64,000 bases of DNA, taken from the NCBI GenBank assembly GCA_018824405.1, contig JAHJGO010000003.1, forward strand, positions 1-64,000, read 5' to 3'. This DNA is from Gammaproteobacteria bacterium. GTDB taxonomy: Bacteria; Pseudomonadota; Gammaproteobacteria; Burkholderiales; Sulfuricellaceae. Below, piece after piece: positions 50,466 through 59,334 of this stretch. A program made the translations under genes and the position numbers. How positions within the stretch are numbered: the first letter of the stretch is position 1; each line of letters begins with the position of its first letter. The notes under the pieces were generated by a model. That model was given only the letters and a program-made list of their open reading frames with translations. It did not search any database and was not told where the DNA came from.

Positions 50466-51488
50466 ATGGATATTACCGTTGCGATTGACGCCATGGGCGG
50501 CGACCATGGTGCACATGTCACTGTGCCCGCTGCGCTGGAAATTCTGCGCCGAGATTCGGGCGTCAATATCGTTCTGGTTGGCTTGACAGAAGCGATTGAG
50601 TTCGAGCTTCGCGCATGTCGATCAGAGGCAGGACCACGCCTGCGAATTCACCACGCAAGTGAAGTGGTGACCATGGACGATCCGCCTGCGCAAGCGTTGC
50701 GCAACAAAAAAGACTCATCCATGCGCGTTGCGATCAACCTGGTCAAAAGCGGCGAGGCCAATGCCTGCGTGTCAGCCGGCAATACCGGTGCTTTGATGGC
50801 TATTTCCCGTTTTGTTCTGAAAACCTTGCCCGGTATTGATCGCCCTGCGATCGCCAGCATGCTGCCCAGCCTCAAGGGCCATGTCCATGTGCTTGACCTG
50901 GGCGCTAATGTGGATTGCACTGCTGAACACCTGTTGCAGTTCGGTATCATGGGTGCGATGCTGGCATCGGCGCTGGAGCACAAGGAAAACCCTACTGTTG
51001 GCCTGTTGAATATCGGTGAAGAAGATATCAAGGGCAACGACGTGGTGAAGCGGGCCGGTGAATTGCTCCGCAACAGCCATCTCAATTTTTATGGCAATGT
51101 AGAAGGCGACGATATCTACAAAGGCACGACCGACGTGGTGGTTTGCGATGGCTTCGTCGGTAATGTGGCGCTGAAAACTTCCGAAGGCCTGGCCCAGATG
51201 ATGGGTAGTTTCCTGCGCCAGGAGTTCCGGCGTAATCTGTTTACCAAATTCCTGGGTCTGCTTGCCATGCCCGTATTGAGTGCATTCAAGAAGCGCATGG
51301 ATCACCGCCGCTACAATGGAGCAAGCCTGCTTGGCCTGCGCGGTATCGTGGTGAAAAGTCACGGTTCGGCAGACAGCTTCGCTTTCCAGTTCGCGATTGA
51401 AGCTGCCGTGGAAGAAGTGCGCAACGGCGTGTTACGGCGAATTACTGAACAAACTTCGTTGTTACATCAAGAACAAGGAGCAGTCTGA
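50466..51488 (+). CDS. plsX: Phosphate acyltransferase PlsX
   Basis: 340 residues. Makes acyl-phosphate from acyl-ACP for phospholipid synthesis. Begins [13 protein letters not shown] and has [19 protein letters not shown] and [16 protein letters not shown] motifs. Starts right after the hairpin pair and is followed by fabH after one base. Confidence 0.97.
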   Translation: MDITVAIDAMGGDHGAHVTVPAALEILRRDSGVNIVLVGLTEAIEFELRACRSEAGPRLRIHHASEVVTMDDPPAQALRNKKDSSMRVAINLVKSGEANACVSAGNTGALMAISRFVLKTLPGIDRPAIASMLPSLKGHVHVLDLGANVDCTAEHLLQFGIMGAMLASALEHKENPTVGLLNIGEEDIKGNDVVKRAGELLRNSHLNFYGNVEGDDIYKGTTDVVVCDGFVGNVALKTSEGLAQMMGSFLRQEFRRNLFTKFLGLLAMPVLSAFKKRMDHRRYNGASLLGLRGIVVKSHGSADSFAFQFAIEAAVEEVRNGVLRRITEQTSLLHQEQGAV

Positions 51489-51489
51489 A

Positions 51490-52449
51490 ATGTTTTCCAG
51501 AATTACCGGCACTGGCAGCTATCTGCCAAAAAAGGTGCTGACCAATCAGGATCTGGAACGCATGGTGGAAACTTCGCATGACTGGATATTCAGTCGCACC
51601 GGCATCAATCAGCGCCATATCGCAGCAGATGACGAATCCACCAGCGACCTTGCTTTGCATGCCAGTCGGCGTGCCATTGAAGCGGCAGGAATCGACGCGC
51701 AGCAGATCGATCTGATTATTGTCGGAACGACAACGCCTGACCAGATTTTTCCAAGTACTGCCTGCCTGTTGCAAAACAAGCTGGGTATCAGGAGTGCTGG
51801 CCCTGCATTCGATATTCAGGCGGTGTGCAGCGGTTTTGTCTATGCGCTTTCAACCGCCGACCAGTTCATCCGCAGCGGGCAGAGCAAGTGTGCGCTGGTC
51901 GTCGGAGCCGAAACCATGTCGCGCATCGTGGACTGGACAGACCGCAACACCTGCGTCCTGTTCGGGGATGGTGCCGGAGCGGTGATCCTTCAGGCGAGTG
52001 AAACCGAGGGCATTATTTCCACCCACCTGCATGCGGATGGCGCCTATAAAGATCTGCTTACGGTACAAGGCGGTGGCTGTGGCGTGAAGAGGGAAGGCGA
52101 TCCGCGCGTGGTGATGGATGGCAGCGCGGTATTCAAGTTTGCCGTGGGCGTGCTGGATTCGATCGTTGAAGAAACCCTGAGCGCCAATGGCATGCAGAAA
52201 TCCGACATTGACTGGCTGGTGCCGCACCAGGCCAATATCCGCATTATCCAGGCCACCGCCAAGAAACTGGGCTTGCCCATGGAGCGCGTGGTGCTGACCG
52301 TGGACCGCCATGGCAACACTTCGGCAGCTTCCATTCCGCTGGCGCTGGATACCGCAGTGCGTGAAGGCAGGATCAAGCCGGGTGAAACCATCCTGATGGA
52401 AGGTGTCGGTGGTGGTTTTACCTGGGGCTCGGCGCTGGTGCGCTGGTGA
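51490..52449 (+). CDS. fabH: 3-oxoacyl-[ACP] synthase III
   Basis: 319 residues. Condenses acetyl-CoA with malonyl-ACP to begin fatty-acid synthesis. The active-site Cys is C113 in QAVCSGF; His lies in VPHQANIRI and Asn in GNTSAASIP. The frame is open upstream inside plsX, but ATG 51490, one base after the plsX stop, gives the standard N terminus [13 protein letters not shown] repeat with a terminator-like hairpin follows the gene. Confidence 0.97.
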   Translation: MFSRITGTGSYLPKKVLTNQDLERMVETSHDWIFSRTGINQRHIAADDESTSDLALHASRRAIEAAGIDAQQIDLIIVGTTTPDQIFPSTACLLQNKLGIRSAGPAFDIQAVCSGFVYALSTADQFIRSGQSKCALVVGAETMSRIVDWTDRNTCVLFGDGAGAVILQASETEGIISTHLHADGAYKDLLTVQGGGCGVKREGDPRVVMDGSAVFKFAVGVLDSIVEETLSANGMQKSDIDWLVPHQANIRIIQATAKKLGLPMERVVLTVDRHGNTSAASIPLALDTAVREGRIKPGETILMEGVGGGFTWGSALVRW

Positions 52450-52464
52450 AGTAGCTTTCAGCAG

Positions 52465-52524
52465 TCAGCTATCAGCCGTCAGCTGCATCATCTGACGGTG
52501 TTTTTGCTGACGGCTGATAGCTGA
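52465..52524. repeat. Inverted repeat between fabH and fabD with alternative hairpins
   Basis: Arms of 19 bp at 52465-52483 and 52506-52524 are perfect complements around a 22-nt loop. They contain iterations of ATCAGC/GTCAGC, a style common in dispersed repeats. Within it, CCGTCAG (52476-52482) can instead pair with CTGACGG (52492-52498), followed by five T (52501-52505), a terminator-like hairpin. The two folds exclude each other. Confidence 0.85.
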
Positions 52525-52540
52525 TAGCTAAAGGATAAAT

Positions 52541-53464
52541 ATGAAATTGGCATTTGTTTTTCCCGGTCAGGGTTCTCAGTCGGTTGGCATGATGCAGGGT
52601 TTCGATGCACTGCCAGTGGTGCGCAAGACTTTTGAAGAAGCCGGCGACATCCTGATGCTGGATTTGTGGCAGATGGTGAGCTCAGGGCCGGTTGAAGTGA
52701 TCAATCAGACGATCAATACCCAGCCTGTGATGCTGACCGCCGGTGTGGCGGTTTATCGTGCCTGGCAGGAAATGGGCGGTACTCAGCCGGAATTCATGGC
52801 AGGTCATAGCCTTGGTGAATATACCGCGCTGGTGGCCGCTGGCGCATTGTCATTTGCGGATGCATTGCCGCTGGTACGCTACCGTGCAGAGGTGATGCAG
52901 GAAGCAGTTGCAGAAGGTGTGGGCGGCATGGCAGCGATTCTCGGCCTCGACGATGATGTGGTGCGTGCGGTCTGCGCAGAGGCGGCTCAGGGTGAAGTGG
53001 TGGAAGCCGTCAATTTCAATTCGCCCGGTCAGGTGGTGATTGCAGGCAGCAGGGCTGCCGTGGAGCGCGGCATGGAATTGGCCAAAGCCAAAGGTGCAAA
53101 ACGCGCATTACCTTTGCCGGTCTCTGTGCCTTCGCATTGCAGCCTGATGAAACCGGCAGCTGAGAAGCTGGCGATTTACCTGCAGTCAGTCGCCATGCAG
53201 ACACCCCTGGTACAGGTATTGCACAACGCCGATGTCAAAAGCTACAGCGGCGCCGCAGAAATCAAGGATGCGCTGGTGCGCCAGCTGTTTATGCCGGTGC
53301 GTTGGGTCGAGACGGTGCAGGCGCTGGCCGCCGCGGGTGTGACGCATGTCGCCGAGTGTGGCCCGGGCAAGGTGCTGGCCGGTCTGAACAAGCGAATCGT
53401 GGCGGAACTGCAAGGGCTGGCGCTGACCGATGCGGCAGCGCTGGAACAAGCCAAGTCAATCTGA
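52541..53464 (+). CDS. fabD: Malonyl-CoA:ACP transacylase
   Basis: 307 residues. Loads malonate on ACP. FVFPGQGSQSVGM opens the protein and the catalytic Ser is S90 in GHSLGEY; the VSVPSHCSLM segment holds the catalytic His. Downstream of the fabH-fabD repeat, with AAGGATA before ATG 52541. fabG follows 5 bp after the stop. Confidence 0.97.
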   Translation: MKLAFVFPGQGSQSVGMMQGFDALPVVRKTFEEAGDILMLDLWQMVSSGPVEVINQTINTQPVMLTAGVAVYRAWQEMGGTQPEFMAGHSLGEYTALVAAGALSFADALPLVRYRAEVMQEAVAEGVGGMAAILGLDDDVVRAVCAEAAQGEVVEAVNFNSPGQVVIAGSRAAVERGMELAKAKGAKRALPLPVSVPSHCSLMKPAAEKLAIYLQSVAMQTPLVQVLHNADVKSYSGAAEIKDALVRQLFMPVRWVETVQALAAAGVTHVAECGPGKVLAGLNKRIVAELQGLALTDAAALEQAKSI

Positions 53465-53469
53465 GGAAA

Positions 53470-54216
53470 ATGAATATGCTGGAAGGACAAGTCGCGCTGG
53501 TTACTGGCGCCAGCCGGGGTATTGGTCAGGCGGTAGCGCTGGACCTGGGGCGTAATGGGGCAACCGTGATTGGCACCGCCACCAGCGCAAGCGGCGCGGA
53601 AAAAATTACTGCCTACCTAAAAGAGGCGGGCATCAAAGGTGCGGGTTTTGCACTGGATGTGAACGACAAGGCGCAGGTCGCCGCCGTACTGGAAGCCATT
53701 CAGAAACAGTTTGGCGAGATTGCCATCCTGGTCAACAATGCCGGCATCACCCGCGACAATCTTCTGATGCGCATGAAGGAAGAAGAGTGGGACGCGATCA
53801 TGGAAACCAATCTGAAGTCGGTGTTCCGCATGAGCCAGGCAGTGCTGCGCGCCATGATGAAAGCGCGCTACGGCCGCATCATCAGCATCGCATCAGTGGT
53901 TGGCACCATGGGCAATGCGGGCCAAACCAACTATGCCGCCGCCAAGGCAGGCATCATCGGTTTCTCCAAATCGCTGGCGCGCGAGGTGGGTAGCCGCAAT
54001 ATTACAGTCAATTGCGTGGCCCCGGGCTTCATCGATACCGACATGACACGCGCCCTCTCTGAAGAGCAGCGCAACGGGCTGCTTGCGCACATTCCGCTGG
54101 GTCGTCTTGGCCAGGTGGCAGACATTGCCGCTGCCGTGAGCTTCCTGGCTTCACCTCAGGCGGGTTATGTGACAGGTACGACACTGCACGTCAATGGCGG
54201 CATGTACATGGACTGA
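53470..54216 (+). CDS. fabG: 3-oxoacyl-[ACP] reductase
   Basis: 248-residue short-chain dehydrogenase. NADPH-binding TGASRGIGQAV near the N terminus, NNAGITRDN, and the catalytic YAAAK with its upstream Ser (SIASVVG). Reduces beta-ketoacyl-ACP. I take ATG 53470 after TGAGGAAA; ATG 53476 is a possible alternative. The open frame continues upstream inside fabD but is not coding. Confidence 0.97.
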   Translation: MNMLEGQVALVTGASRGIGQAVALDLGRNGATVIGTATSASGAEKITAYLKEAGIKGAGFALDVNDKAQVAAVLEAIQKQFGEIAILVNNAGITRDNLLMRMKEEEWDAIMETNLKSVFRMSQAVLRAMMKARYGRIISIASVVGTMGNAGQTNYAAAKAGIIGFSKSLAREVGSRNITVNCVAPGFIDTDMTRALSEEQRNGLLAHIPLGRLGQVADIAAAVSFLASPQAGYVTGTTLHVNGGMYMD

Positions 54217-54233
54217 CGCGGATTCCCATGCCA

Positions 54234-54262
54234 TTGGTGTGGCGTGCAAAGTCTGTTAAAAT
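54234..54262 (+). promoter_or_regulatory. Internal promoter before acpP
   Basis: TTGGTG (54234-54239) and TAAAAT (54257-54262) are spaced by 17 bp, with TG at 54254-54255 giving an extended -10. This agrees with the need for extra acpP mRNA in bacteria. Confidence 0.6.
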
Positions 54263-54310
54263 ACCGCGAATTTTTTGCAAGAAACCAACATCAACACAAA
54301 GGAAATAAAG

Positions 54311-54547
54311 ATGAGCGACATCGAACAACGCGTTAAGAAAATTGTGGCCGAGCAACTGGGCGTGAATGAAGCAGAAGTCAAGATTGACTCTTCCTTCGTG
54401 GACGATCTGGGTGCGGATTCCCTCGACACCGTGGAACTGGTAATGGCGCTGGAAGAAGAGTTCGACTGCGAAATTCCTGACGAAGAAGCGGAAAAAATTA
54501 CCACTGTGAAACAGGCTGTTGATTACATCAACGCTCATCCCAAGTAA
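54311..54547 (+). CDS. acpP: Acyl carrier protein
   Basis: 78 residues, acidic, four-helix carrier. The phosphopantetheine site is S37 in [15 protein letters not shown] lies upstream of ATG 54311; an in-frame ATG at 54275 is less likely. Located between fabG and fabF with its own promoter. Confidence 0.98.
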   Translation: MSDIEQRVKKIVAEQLGVNEAEVKIDSSFVDDLGADSLDTVELVMALEEEFDCEIPDEEAEKITTVKQAVDYINAHPK

Positions 54548-54577
54548 TTTCTGTTTTAACCCGGTAACGGAGTCACT

Positions 54578-55810
54578 TTGGCTAAACGCAGAGTAGTCAT
54601 CACAGGCCTGGGCGCAGTATCCCCGGTCGGTATCGGTGTCGGCGAGACATGGAGCAACATCGTCGCCGGCAAATCCGGCATCGCCAGGATCACCCGCTTC
54701 GATGCTTCCGCTTTTGCTTCCCAGATCGCAGGCGAAGTGAAGAATTTCGATGTCACGCAGTTTCTTTCTGCCAAGGAAGCGCGCCGCATGGATATTTTTA
54801 TCCATTACGGCATGGTGGCGGGTATGGAGGCGTTCAAGGATTCCGGTCTGGAAGTGACAGCGGAAAACGCTGACCGCATCGGGGTCAACATCGGTTCGGG
54901 CATCGGCGGTCTGCCGATGATCGAGGATACTCATAACACCTATCTGGAAGGCGGTCCGCGCAAGATTTCTCCGTTCTTCATTCCGGGCACCATTATCAAC
55001 ATGATTTCGGGCAACCTGTCGATCATGTTTGGACTGAAAGGCCCCAATATCGCCGTGGTAACTGCCTGCACTACCGGCTTGCACGCAATTGGTATTGGCG
55101 CACGCACCATTGCTTACGGCGATGCGGACGTGATGGTTTGCGGCGGGGCTGAATCCAGCGTATCTCCCCTGGCTGTCGGCGGATTTGCTTCCGCCAAGGC
55201 GTTGTCTTCGCGCAATGATGATCCCGAGACGGCAAGCCGCCCCTGGGACAAGGGGCGGGATGGCTTTGTGCTGGGCGAGGGTGCCGGTGTGCTGGTGCTG
55301 GAAGAGTATGAGCACGCCAAGGCACGTGGCGCCAGGATTTACGCTGAACTGGCGGGTTTCGGCATGAGTGGCGATGCCTACCACATGACAGCGCCGGATA
55401 CCGACGGTCCGAAACGCTCCATGGTCAACGCTTTACGCGATGCGGGCGTCAATCCGGACGAAGTGAATTACGTCAATGCTCACGGCACTTCCACGCCGCT
55501 GGGTGACAAGAACGAAACCGAAGCTATCAAACTGGCTTTCGGCGCTGCTGCACACAAACTGGTGGTCAATTCCACCAAATCCATGACCGGTCATTTGCTG
55601 GGTGGCGCAGGCGGTCTGGAGTCGGTGCTGACTACGCTTGCCGTGCATCATCAGATATCGCCGCCCACCATCAACATTTTCGAGCAGGACCCCGAGTGCG
55701 ATCTGGACTACTGTGCCAACACGGCACGGGAGATGAAGATCGACGTGGCGCTGAAGAATAACTTCGGCTTCGGCGGCACCAACGGTTCACTTGTGTTCCG
55801 TCGCGTTTAA
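54578..55810 (+). CDS. fabF: 3-oxoacyl-[ACP] synthase II
   Basis: 410 residues. Elongating condensing enzyme. Active-site C164 in VTACTTG, His in [11 protein letters not shown] and [15 protein letters not shown]. The start is TTG 54578 with ACGGAG upstream, giving the standard [16 protein letters not shown] terminus. Follows acpP by 30 bp; pabB follows 18 bp later. Confidence 0.97.
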   Translation: MAKRRVVITGLGAVSPVGIGVGETWSNIVAGKSGIARITRFDASAFASQIAGEVKNFDVTQFLSAKEARRMDIFIHYGMVAGMEAFKDSGLEVTAENADRIGVNIGSGIGGLPMIEDTHNTYLEGGPRKISPFFIPGTIINMISGNLSIMFGLKGPNIAVVTACTTGLHAIGIGARTIAYGDADVMVCGGAESSVSPLAVGGFASAKALSSRNDDPETASRPWDKGRDGFVLGEGAGVLVLEEYEHAKARGARIYAELAGFGMSGDAYHMTAPDTDGPKRSMVNALRDAGVNPDEVNYVNAHGTSTPLGDKNETEAIKLAFGAAAHKLVVNSTKSMTGHLLGGAGGLESVLTTLAVHHQISPPTINIFEQDPECDLDYCANTAREMKIDVALKNNFGFGGTNGSLVFRRV

Positions 55811-55828
55811 TACCTTCAGGTAAGCAGC

Positions 55829-57148
55829 GTGCCGGCTATTGCATTACCCGGCGCGTTGCCTGATCTGCTGGCGTTGCATGCACTGAATCGGCAGCGCTAT
55901 CCCTATCTGTTGCAGAGTCTCGGTGGTAGTGGGTGCTGGGACATTCTGTTCGCTTTCCCGCAACAACATTACCCGCTTCATGCGGACGGCTCTGTTGACG
56001 CTTTTTTGCCAACTCTGGACAGCCTGTGGCGCAAAGCCGCAGAACAGATTGAGCCGGATGCTTCGGCATCACATCTGCCTTTTCGTGGCGGCTGGTTCCT
56101 GTTCTGTGGATATGAATTGCTTCAGGCAATTGAACCCTCCGTTCAGGTGAAGCTTGCGCACGATGGTTTTCCACTGGCCTGGCTGACACGTATTCCTGCC
56201 GCAGTGCTGGTGGATCGTGAAAACAGGCAGAGCTGGTGGGTAGCGGAGCCTGGGTATGAAAATCTATTAGCGTCATTTCAGGACGATCTTTTACACGCTG
56301 AAGTTTTTCAGCCGGCATCGATTGCGGTGGCCGAACTGCGTGAGGAAGACCCGAAGCAGTTTTTGCAGGGGGTGTCCCGAATCAAGCGCTATATCAGGGA
56401 CGGGGATGTATTCCAGGTCAATCTGGCGCGGCGCTGGGAAGCCCGGCTGGAGCAGGGCGGTGCCGCTGACCTTTATGCCATTCTGCGTGAGCGCAATCCG
56501 GCGCCCTTTGCCGGGCTGGCCGATTTTGGCGACAGCCAGATCATCAGTTCATCGCCTGAGCGGCTGGCACGTATACAGGCTGGTGAGATCGAAACCCGTC
56601 CGATAGCAGGAACGCATCCCCGCGCCGCTTCTCCGGAAGAGGATGCCCAACTGCGCGAGGCGCTGATCACCAGTGCCAAGGAACGTGCCGAGCACATCAT
56701 GCTGGTGGATCTTGAGCGCAACGATATGGGGCGCATCTGCCAGCCGGGTAGCGTGCAGGTGGATGATCTGATGGCAGTGCGAAGCTATGCTCACGTGCAT
56801 CACATCGAATCCAGCGTGCGCGGACGCCTTTGCTCGGGCACAACGCCGGGGCAGGTGCTGCGCGCCCTGTTTCCGGGCGGCACCATTACCGGCTGTCCCA
56901 AGGTCCGTACCATGCAGATCATCGCCGAACTGGAAGCCAGCCCCCGCCAGGCTTACACTGGCAGCATGGGTTATGTGAATCACGATGGCAGCATGGACCT
57001 GAATATTCTTATTCGCACTTTCATGCTGCTCGGAAAACAACTCGGTTTCAAGGCAGGGGCGGGTATCGTTGCGGACTCCGAACCGGAGCGCGAACTGGCG
57101 GAAACGCGGGCCAAGGCGAAGGGGTTGTTACGTGCGCTGGCTCCCTGA
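55829..57148 (+). CDS. pabB: Aminodeoxychorismate synthase component I-like
   Basis: 439-residue chorismate-binding enzyme of folate synthesis, converting chorismate with ammonia to 4-amino-4-deoxychorismate. The N-terminal half is PabB-like (GGWFLFCGYEL); the C-terminal half has the chorismate-binding core with LVDLERNDMGR, FPGGTITGCPK and the motif PIAGT. E. coli PabB has PIKGT with a nucleophilic Lys here, while TrpE has Ala, so this belongs to a Lys-less type; anthranilate synthase is a less likely alternative given no trp genes. Start GTG 55829. Its end overlaps the MBL gene by 21 bp. Confidence 0.85.
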   Translation: MPAIALPGALPDLLALHALNRQRYPYLLQSLGGSGCWDILFAFPQQHYPLHADGSVDAFLPTLDSLWRKAAEQIEPDASASHLPFRGGWFLFCGYELLQAIEPSVQVKLAHDGFPLAWLTRIPAAVLVDRENRQSWWVAEPGYENLLASFQDDLLHAEVFQPASIAVAELREEDPKQFLQGVSRIKRYIRDGDVFQVNLARRWEARLEQGGAADLYAILRERNPAPFAGLADFGDSQIISSSPERLARIQAGEIETRPIAGTHPRAASPEEDAQLREALITSAKERAEHIMLVDLERNDMGRICQPGSVQVDDLMAVRSYAHVHHIESSVRGRLCSGTTPGQVLRALFPGGTITGCPKVRTMQIIAELEASPRQAYTGSMGYVNHDGSMDLNILIRTFMLLGKQLGFKAGAGIVADSEPERELAETRAKAKGLLRALAP

Positions 57149-58090
57149 AGATTTATTCAGCCATACGCCGATACCTTGAGCGTTGAGCTCAAAATCCATG
57201 CCCAGCAGCCTGCTGATTTCTTCCAGCGGTAAATTGCAGCCATGGGCCTGCAGGGCCTGAAGCATGATTTCTTCCACGCCAGCCTTGAGGCGCTCGTGGC
57301 GGTTTTTTCCCGCTTTATGTAGCCGGATTCCCAGTTCCACATAAGCCTCCAGCATGTGATGCAGATCAGCTGCAAGCCGTTCCAGCTGGGTGATGCGACT
57401 GTAGTGGGTAAGATAGATCTGAGCGGGTTCCAGGGCCATGATGCGGTCTATCGAAGCGTGCGCCGCATCGGGCTCGAACTGTACTGGCGTACACGTCGGG
57501 AAGATGAATTCACGCCCATCGACGTCGAATTCCCGGTAGGAAATGCCGAAAGTATCGCCACTGAAGACCGAATGGCTGCACTCGTCCCAGATGCAGAAGT
57601 GGTGGCGTGCATGGCCTGGGGTGTCGAGGAAAATCAGTTTGCGGCCGTTGAAATCAAGCTCGAAGTTATCAGGGGCCATTATCACGCGCTCCGGCGTTAC
57701 CGGAATGATCTCTCCATAGGTCTGTCTGACCGTAGCCTCGCCATACACAGCAGAAGCACCCGCCACCAGATTTGTGGGGTCGATCATGTGGCGTGCGCCG
57801 CGCGGATGCACCACCAGCCGCGCATTGGGGAACTGCTGCATCATCAGGCCGGCAGCCCCGGCATGATCCAGATGCACATGGGTGACGATGACATAGGCCA
57901 CGTCATGTGGTGAGAGCCCCTTGCTGTTTAACGTTTCCAGTAGGTAAGGAAAGGAATAATTGATGCCGGTGTCGATGATGGCGGCCTGGCCTCGTTCCAC
58001 GATCAGGTGAATGGCAGCCAGCCGAGGACGCACGAAGCGCGAATCGATGGCCGTAATGCCATGATCGAAATCCTGATATTCGGTGTTCAT
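57128..58090 (-). CDS. MBL-fold metallo-hydrolase
   Basis: 320 residues. Metal-binding signatures are THVHLDHAG, a later Asp in SGDTFG, TPGHARHHFC and LTHYSRI, enough for a dinuclear site. No signal peptide. The C-terminal about 80 residues are helical. Substrate unknown; the family includes glyoxalase II-like and other hydrolases. Convergent with pabB (21-bp coding overlap) and divergent from the Hpt/HD-GYP gene. Confidence 0.88.
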   Translation of the reverse strand: MNTEYQDFDHGITAIDSRFVRPRLAAIHLIVERGQAAIIDTGINYSFPYLLETLNSKGLSPHDVAYVIVTHVHLDHAGAAGLMMQQFPNARLVVHPRGARHMIDPTNLVAGASAVYGEATVRQTYGEIIPVTPERVIMAPDNFELDFNGRKLIFLDTPGHARHHFCIWDECSHSVFSGDTFGISYREFDVDGREFIFPTCTPVQFEPDAAHASIDRIMALEPAQIYLTHYSRITQLERLAADLHHMLEAYVELGIRLHKAGKNRHERLKAGVEEIMLQALQAHGCNLPLEEISRLLGMDFELNAQGIGVWLNKSSGSQRT

Positions 58091-58218
58091 AAGGGTATTC
58101 CAGATTCGGGATGCTGTGACGCTAGCAAACGGGGGAGTGCCTGTCCAGCTCAGTGTGTGTTGACCTTGCAGGCGCTGCAGTGCAAAGTGGCTGAATTATT
58201 AACAAGAAAGATAACAGC

Positions 58219-59325
58219 ATGGTAAACATTCAGGCTCTTATTAATCCGCGGGTGCCGGATAGCGAAGCACTGCTCGAATTTGCCGAAGCGCTGACCGACC
58301 GGGCGCCGGATATCGAGCGCGATATGGCGCGCCTGGCGCAGGCGCCGACGGACCGGGTGGTGATCGCTGATATCTTTCGTGCCATGCATAACATCAAGGG
58401 CGATGCTGCCATGTGCAAGGTGGAAATGGCAGCCCTGATTGCCCATCCGATCGAGTCGCTGCTCACGCGCCTGCGTTCCGGGGAACTACGTTATTCAAGG
58501 ATGATGGGGGAAGCTATCCTGCTGGCTGTGGACCGCCTGGAACTGGCTACCGAGGCTCTGGTGGCGAGGAAGCCGCTGAGTCATCTGAAACTGGTCGAGC
58601 TGGTGGAAGGGCTTGAAAAATTGTGCCTGGCGCAACAGTCGGAATTGGATCGCCTTGCAGCGCAGGTGATTCAGAGCGTGACTGGGTTTCGACCGCAGGA
58701 AACGCTCAAGGCAAAAATTGGAAAATCGTCGGCACAGCCCATGGCGCAGGATCATGTTGTCCCCGATTTGCATTTTTTCCGCTCCCTGGCCTTTCAATAT
58801 GAAGCGCGTTCGCCATTGCTCCAGGGGCGGACCGGGCGCATTCTGGAACTGGCGATGGAGACCAACCGGGCGGCGGGGTCCCCGGTGGATGCAACGCAAC
58901 TGGAAGCCGCGGTTTACATGCACGATGTCGGGATGATGTTCCTGCCGGAATCAATCTGGCTCAAAACGGGGAAGGTCAGCGAGGAAGAGCGCCATGCTCT
59001 GCAGGCGCATCCTGGCTTGGCTGCCGGTCTGGTCGAGCGTATGCAAGGCTGGAAGGCGGCGGCGGAAATGGTACTGCAGCATCACGAAATGCCGGACGGC
59101 GCGGGTTATCCGAACGGCAGCATGGACGATAAAATCTGTGGCGGAGCCAAAATTCTTGCCATTGTGGACGCGTTCGAAGCGGTTACCCTCAAGCATAATG
59201 TACGTGGCCACAAGCGCTCCATATTGAGGGCCATTGCCGAAGTGAATGCGTGTGACAAGCAGTTTGCTCCTGAGTGGATCGAGCCTTTCAATACCGTGGT
59301 CCGGCGTATGTTGGAACAGCAATAA
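58219..59325 (+). CDS. Hpt-domain protein fused to a divergent HD-GYP domain
   Basis: 368 residues. The N-terminal about 125 residues are an Hpt domain with the phosphorylatable H57 in FRAMHNIKGDAAM. A linker leads to an HD-GYP-like domain (about 185-360): HD at 235-236, HHE at 288-290 and DGAGYP at 293-298. The usual HDxGK Lys is Met (HDVGMM), and the first conserved His of HD-GYP domains is not evident, so metal binding and cyclic-di-GMP hydrolysis are uncertain. Phosphorelay input to an HD-GYP output is the likely logic. fumarase starts 9 bp later. Confidence 0.82.
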   Translation: MVNIQALINPRVPDSEALLEFAEALTDRAPDIERDMARLAQAPTDRVVIADIFRAMHNIKGDAAMCKVEMAALIAHPIESLLTRLRSGELRYSRMMGEAILLAVDRLELATEALVARKPLSHLKLVELVEGLEKLCLAQQSELDRLAAQVIQSVTGFRPQETLKAKIGKSSAQPMAQDHVVPDLHFFRSLAFQYEARSPLLQGRTGRILELAMETNRAAGSPVDATQLEAAVYMHDVGMMFLPESIWLKTGKVSEEERHALQAHPGLAAGLVERMQGWKAAAEMVLQHHEMPDGAGYPNGSMDDKICGGAKILAIVDAFEAVTLKHNVRGHKRSILRAIAEVNACDKQFAPEWIEPFNTVVRRMLEQQ

Positions 59326-59334
59326 GAGCGAATC

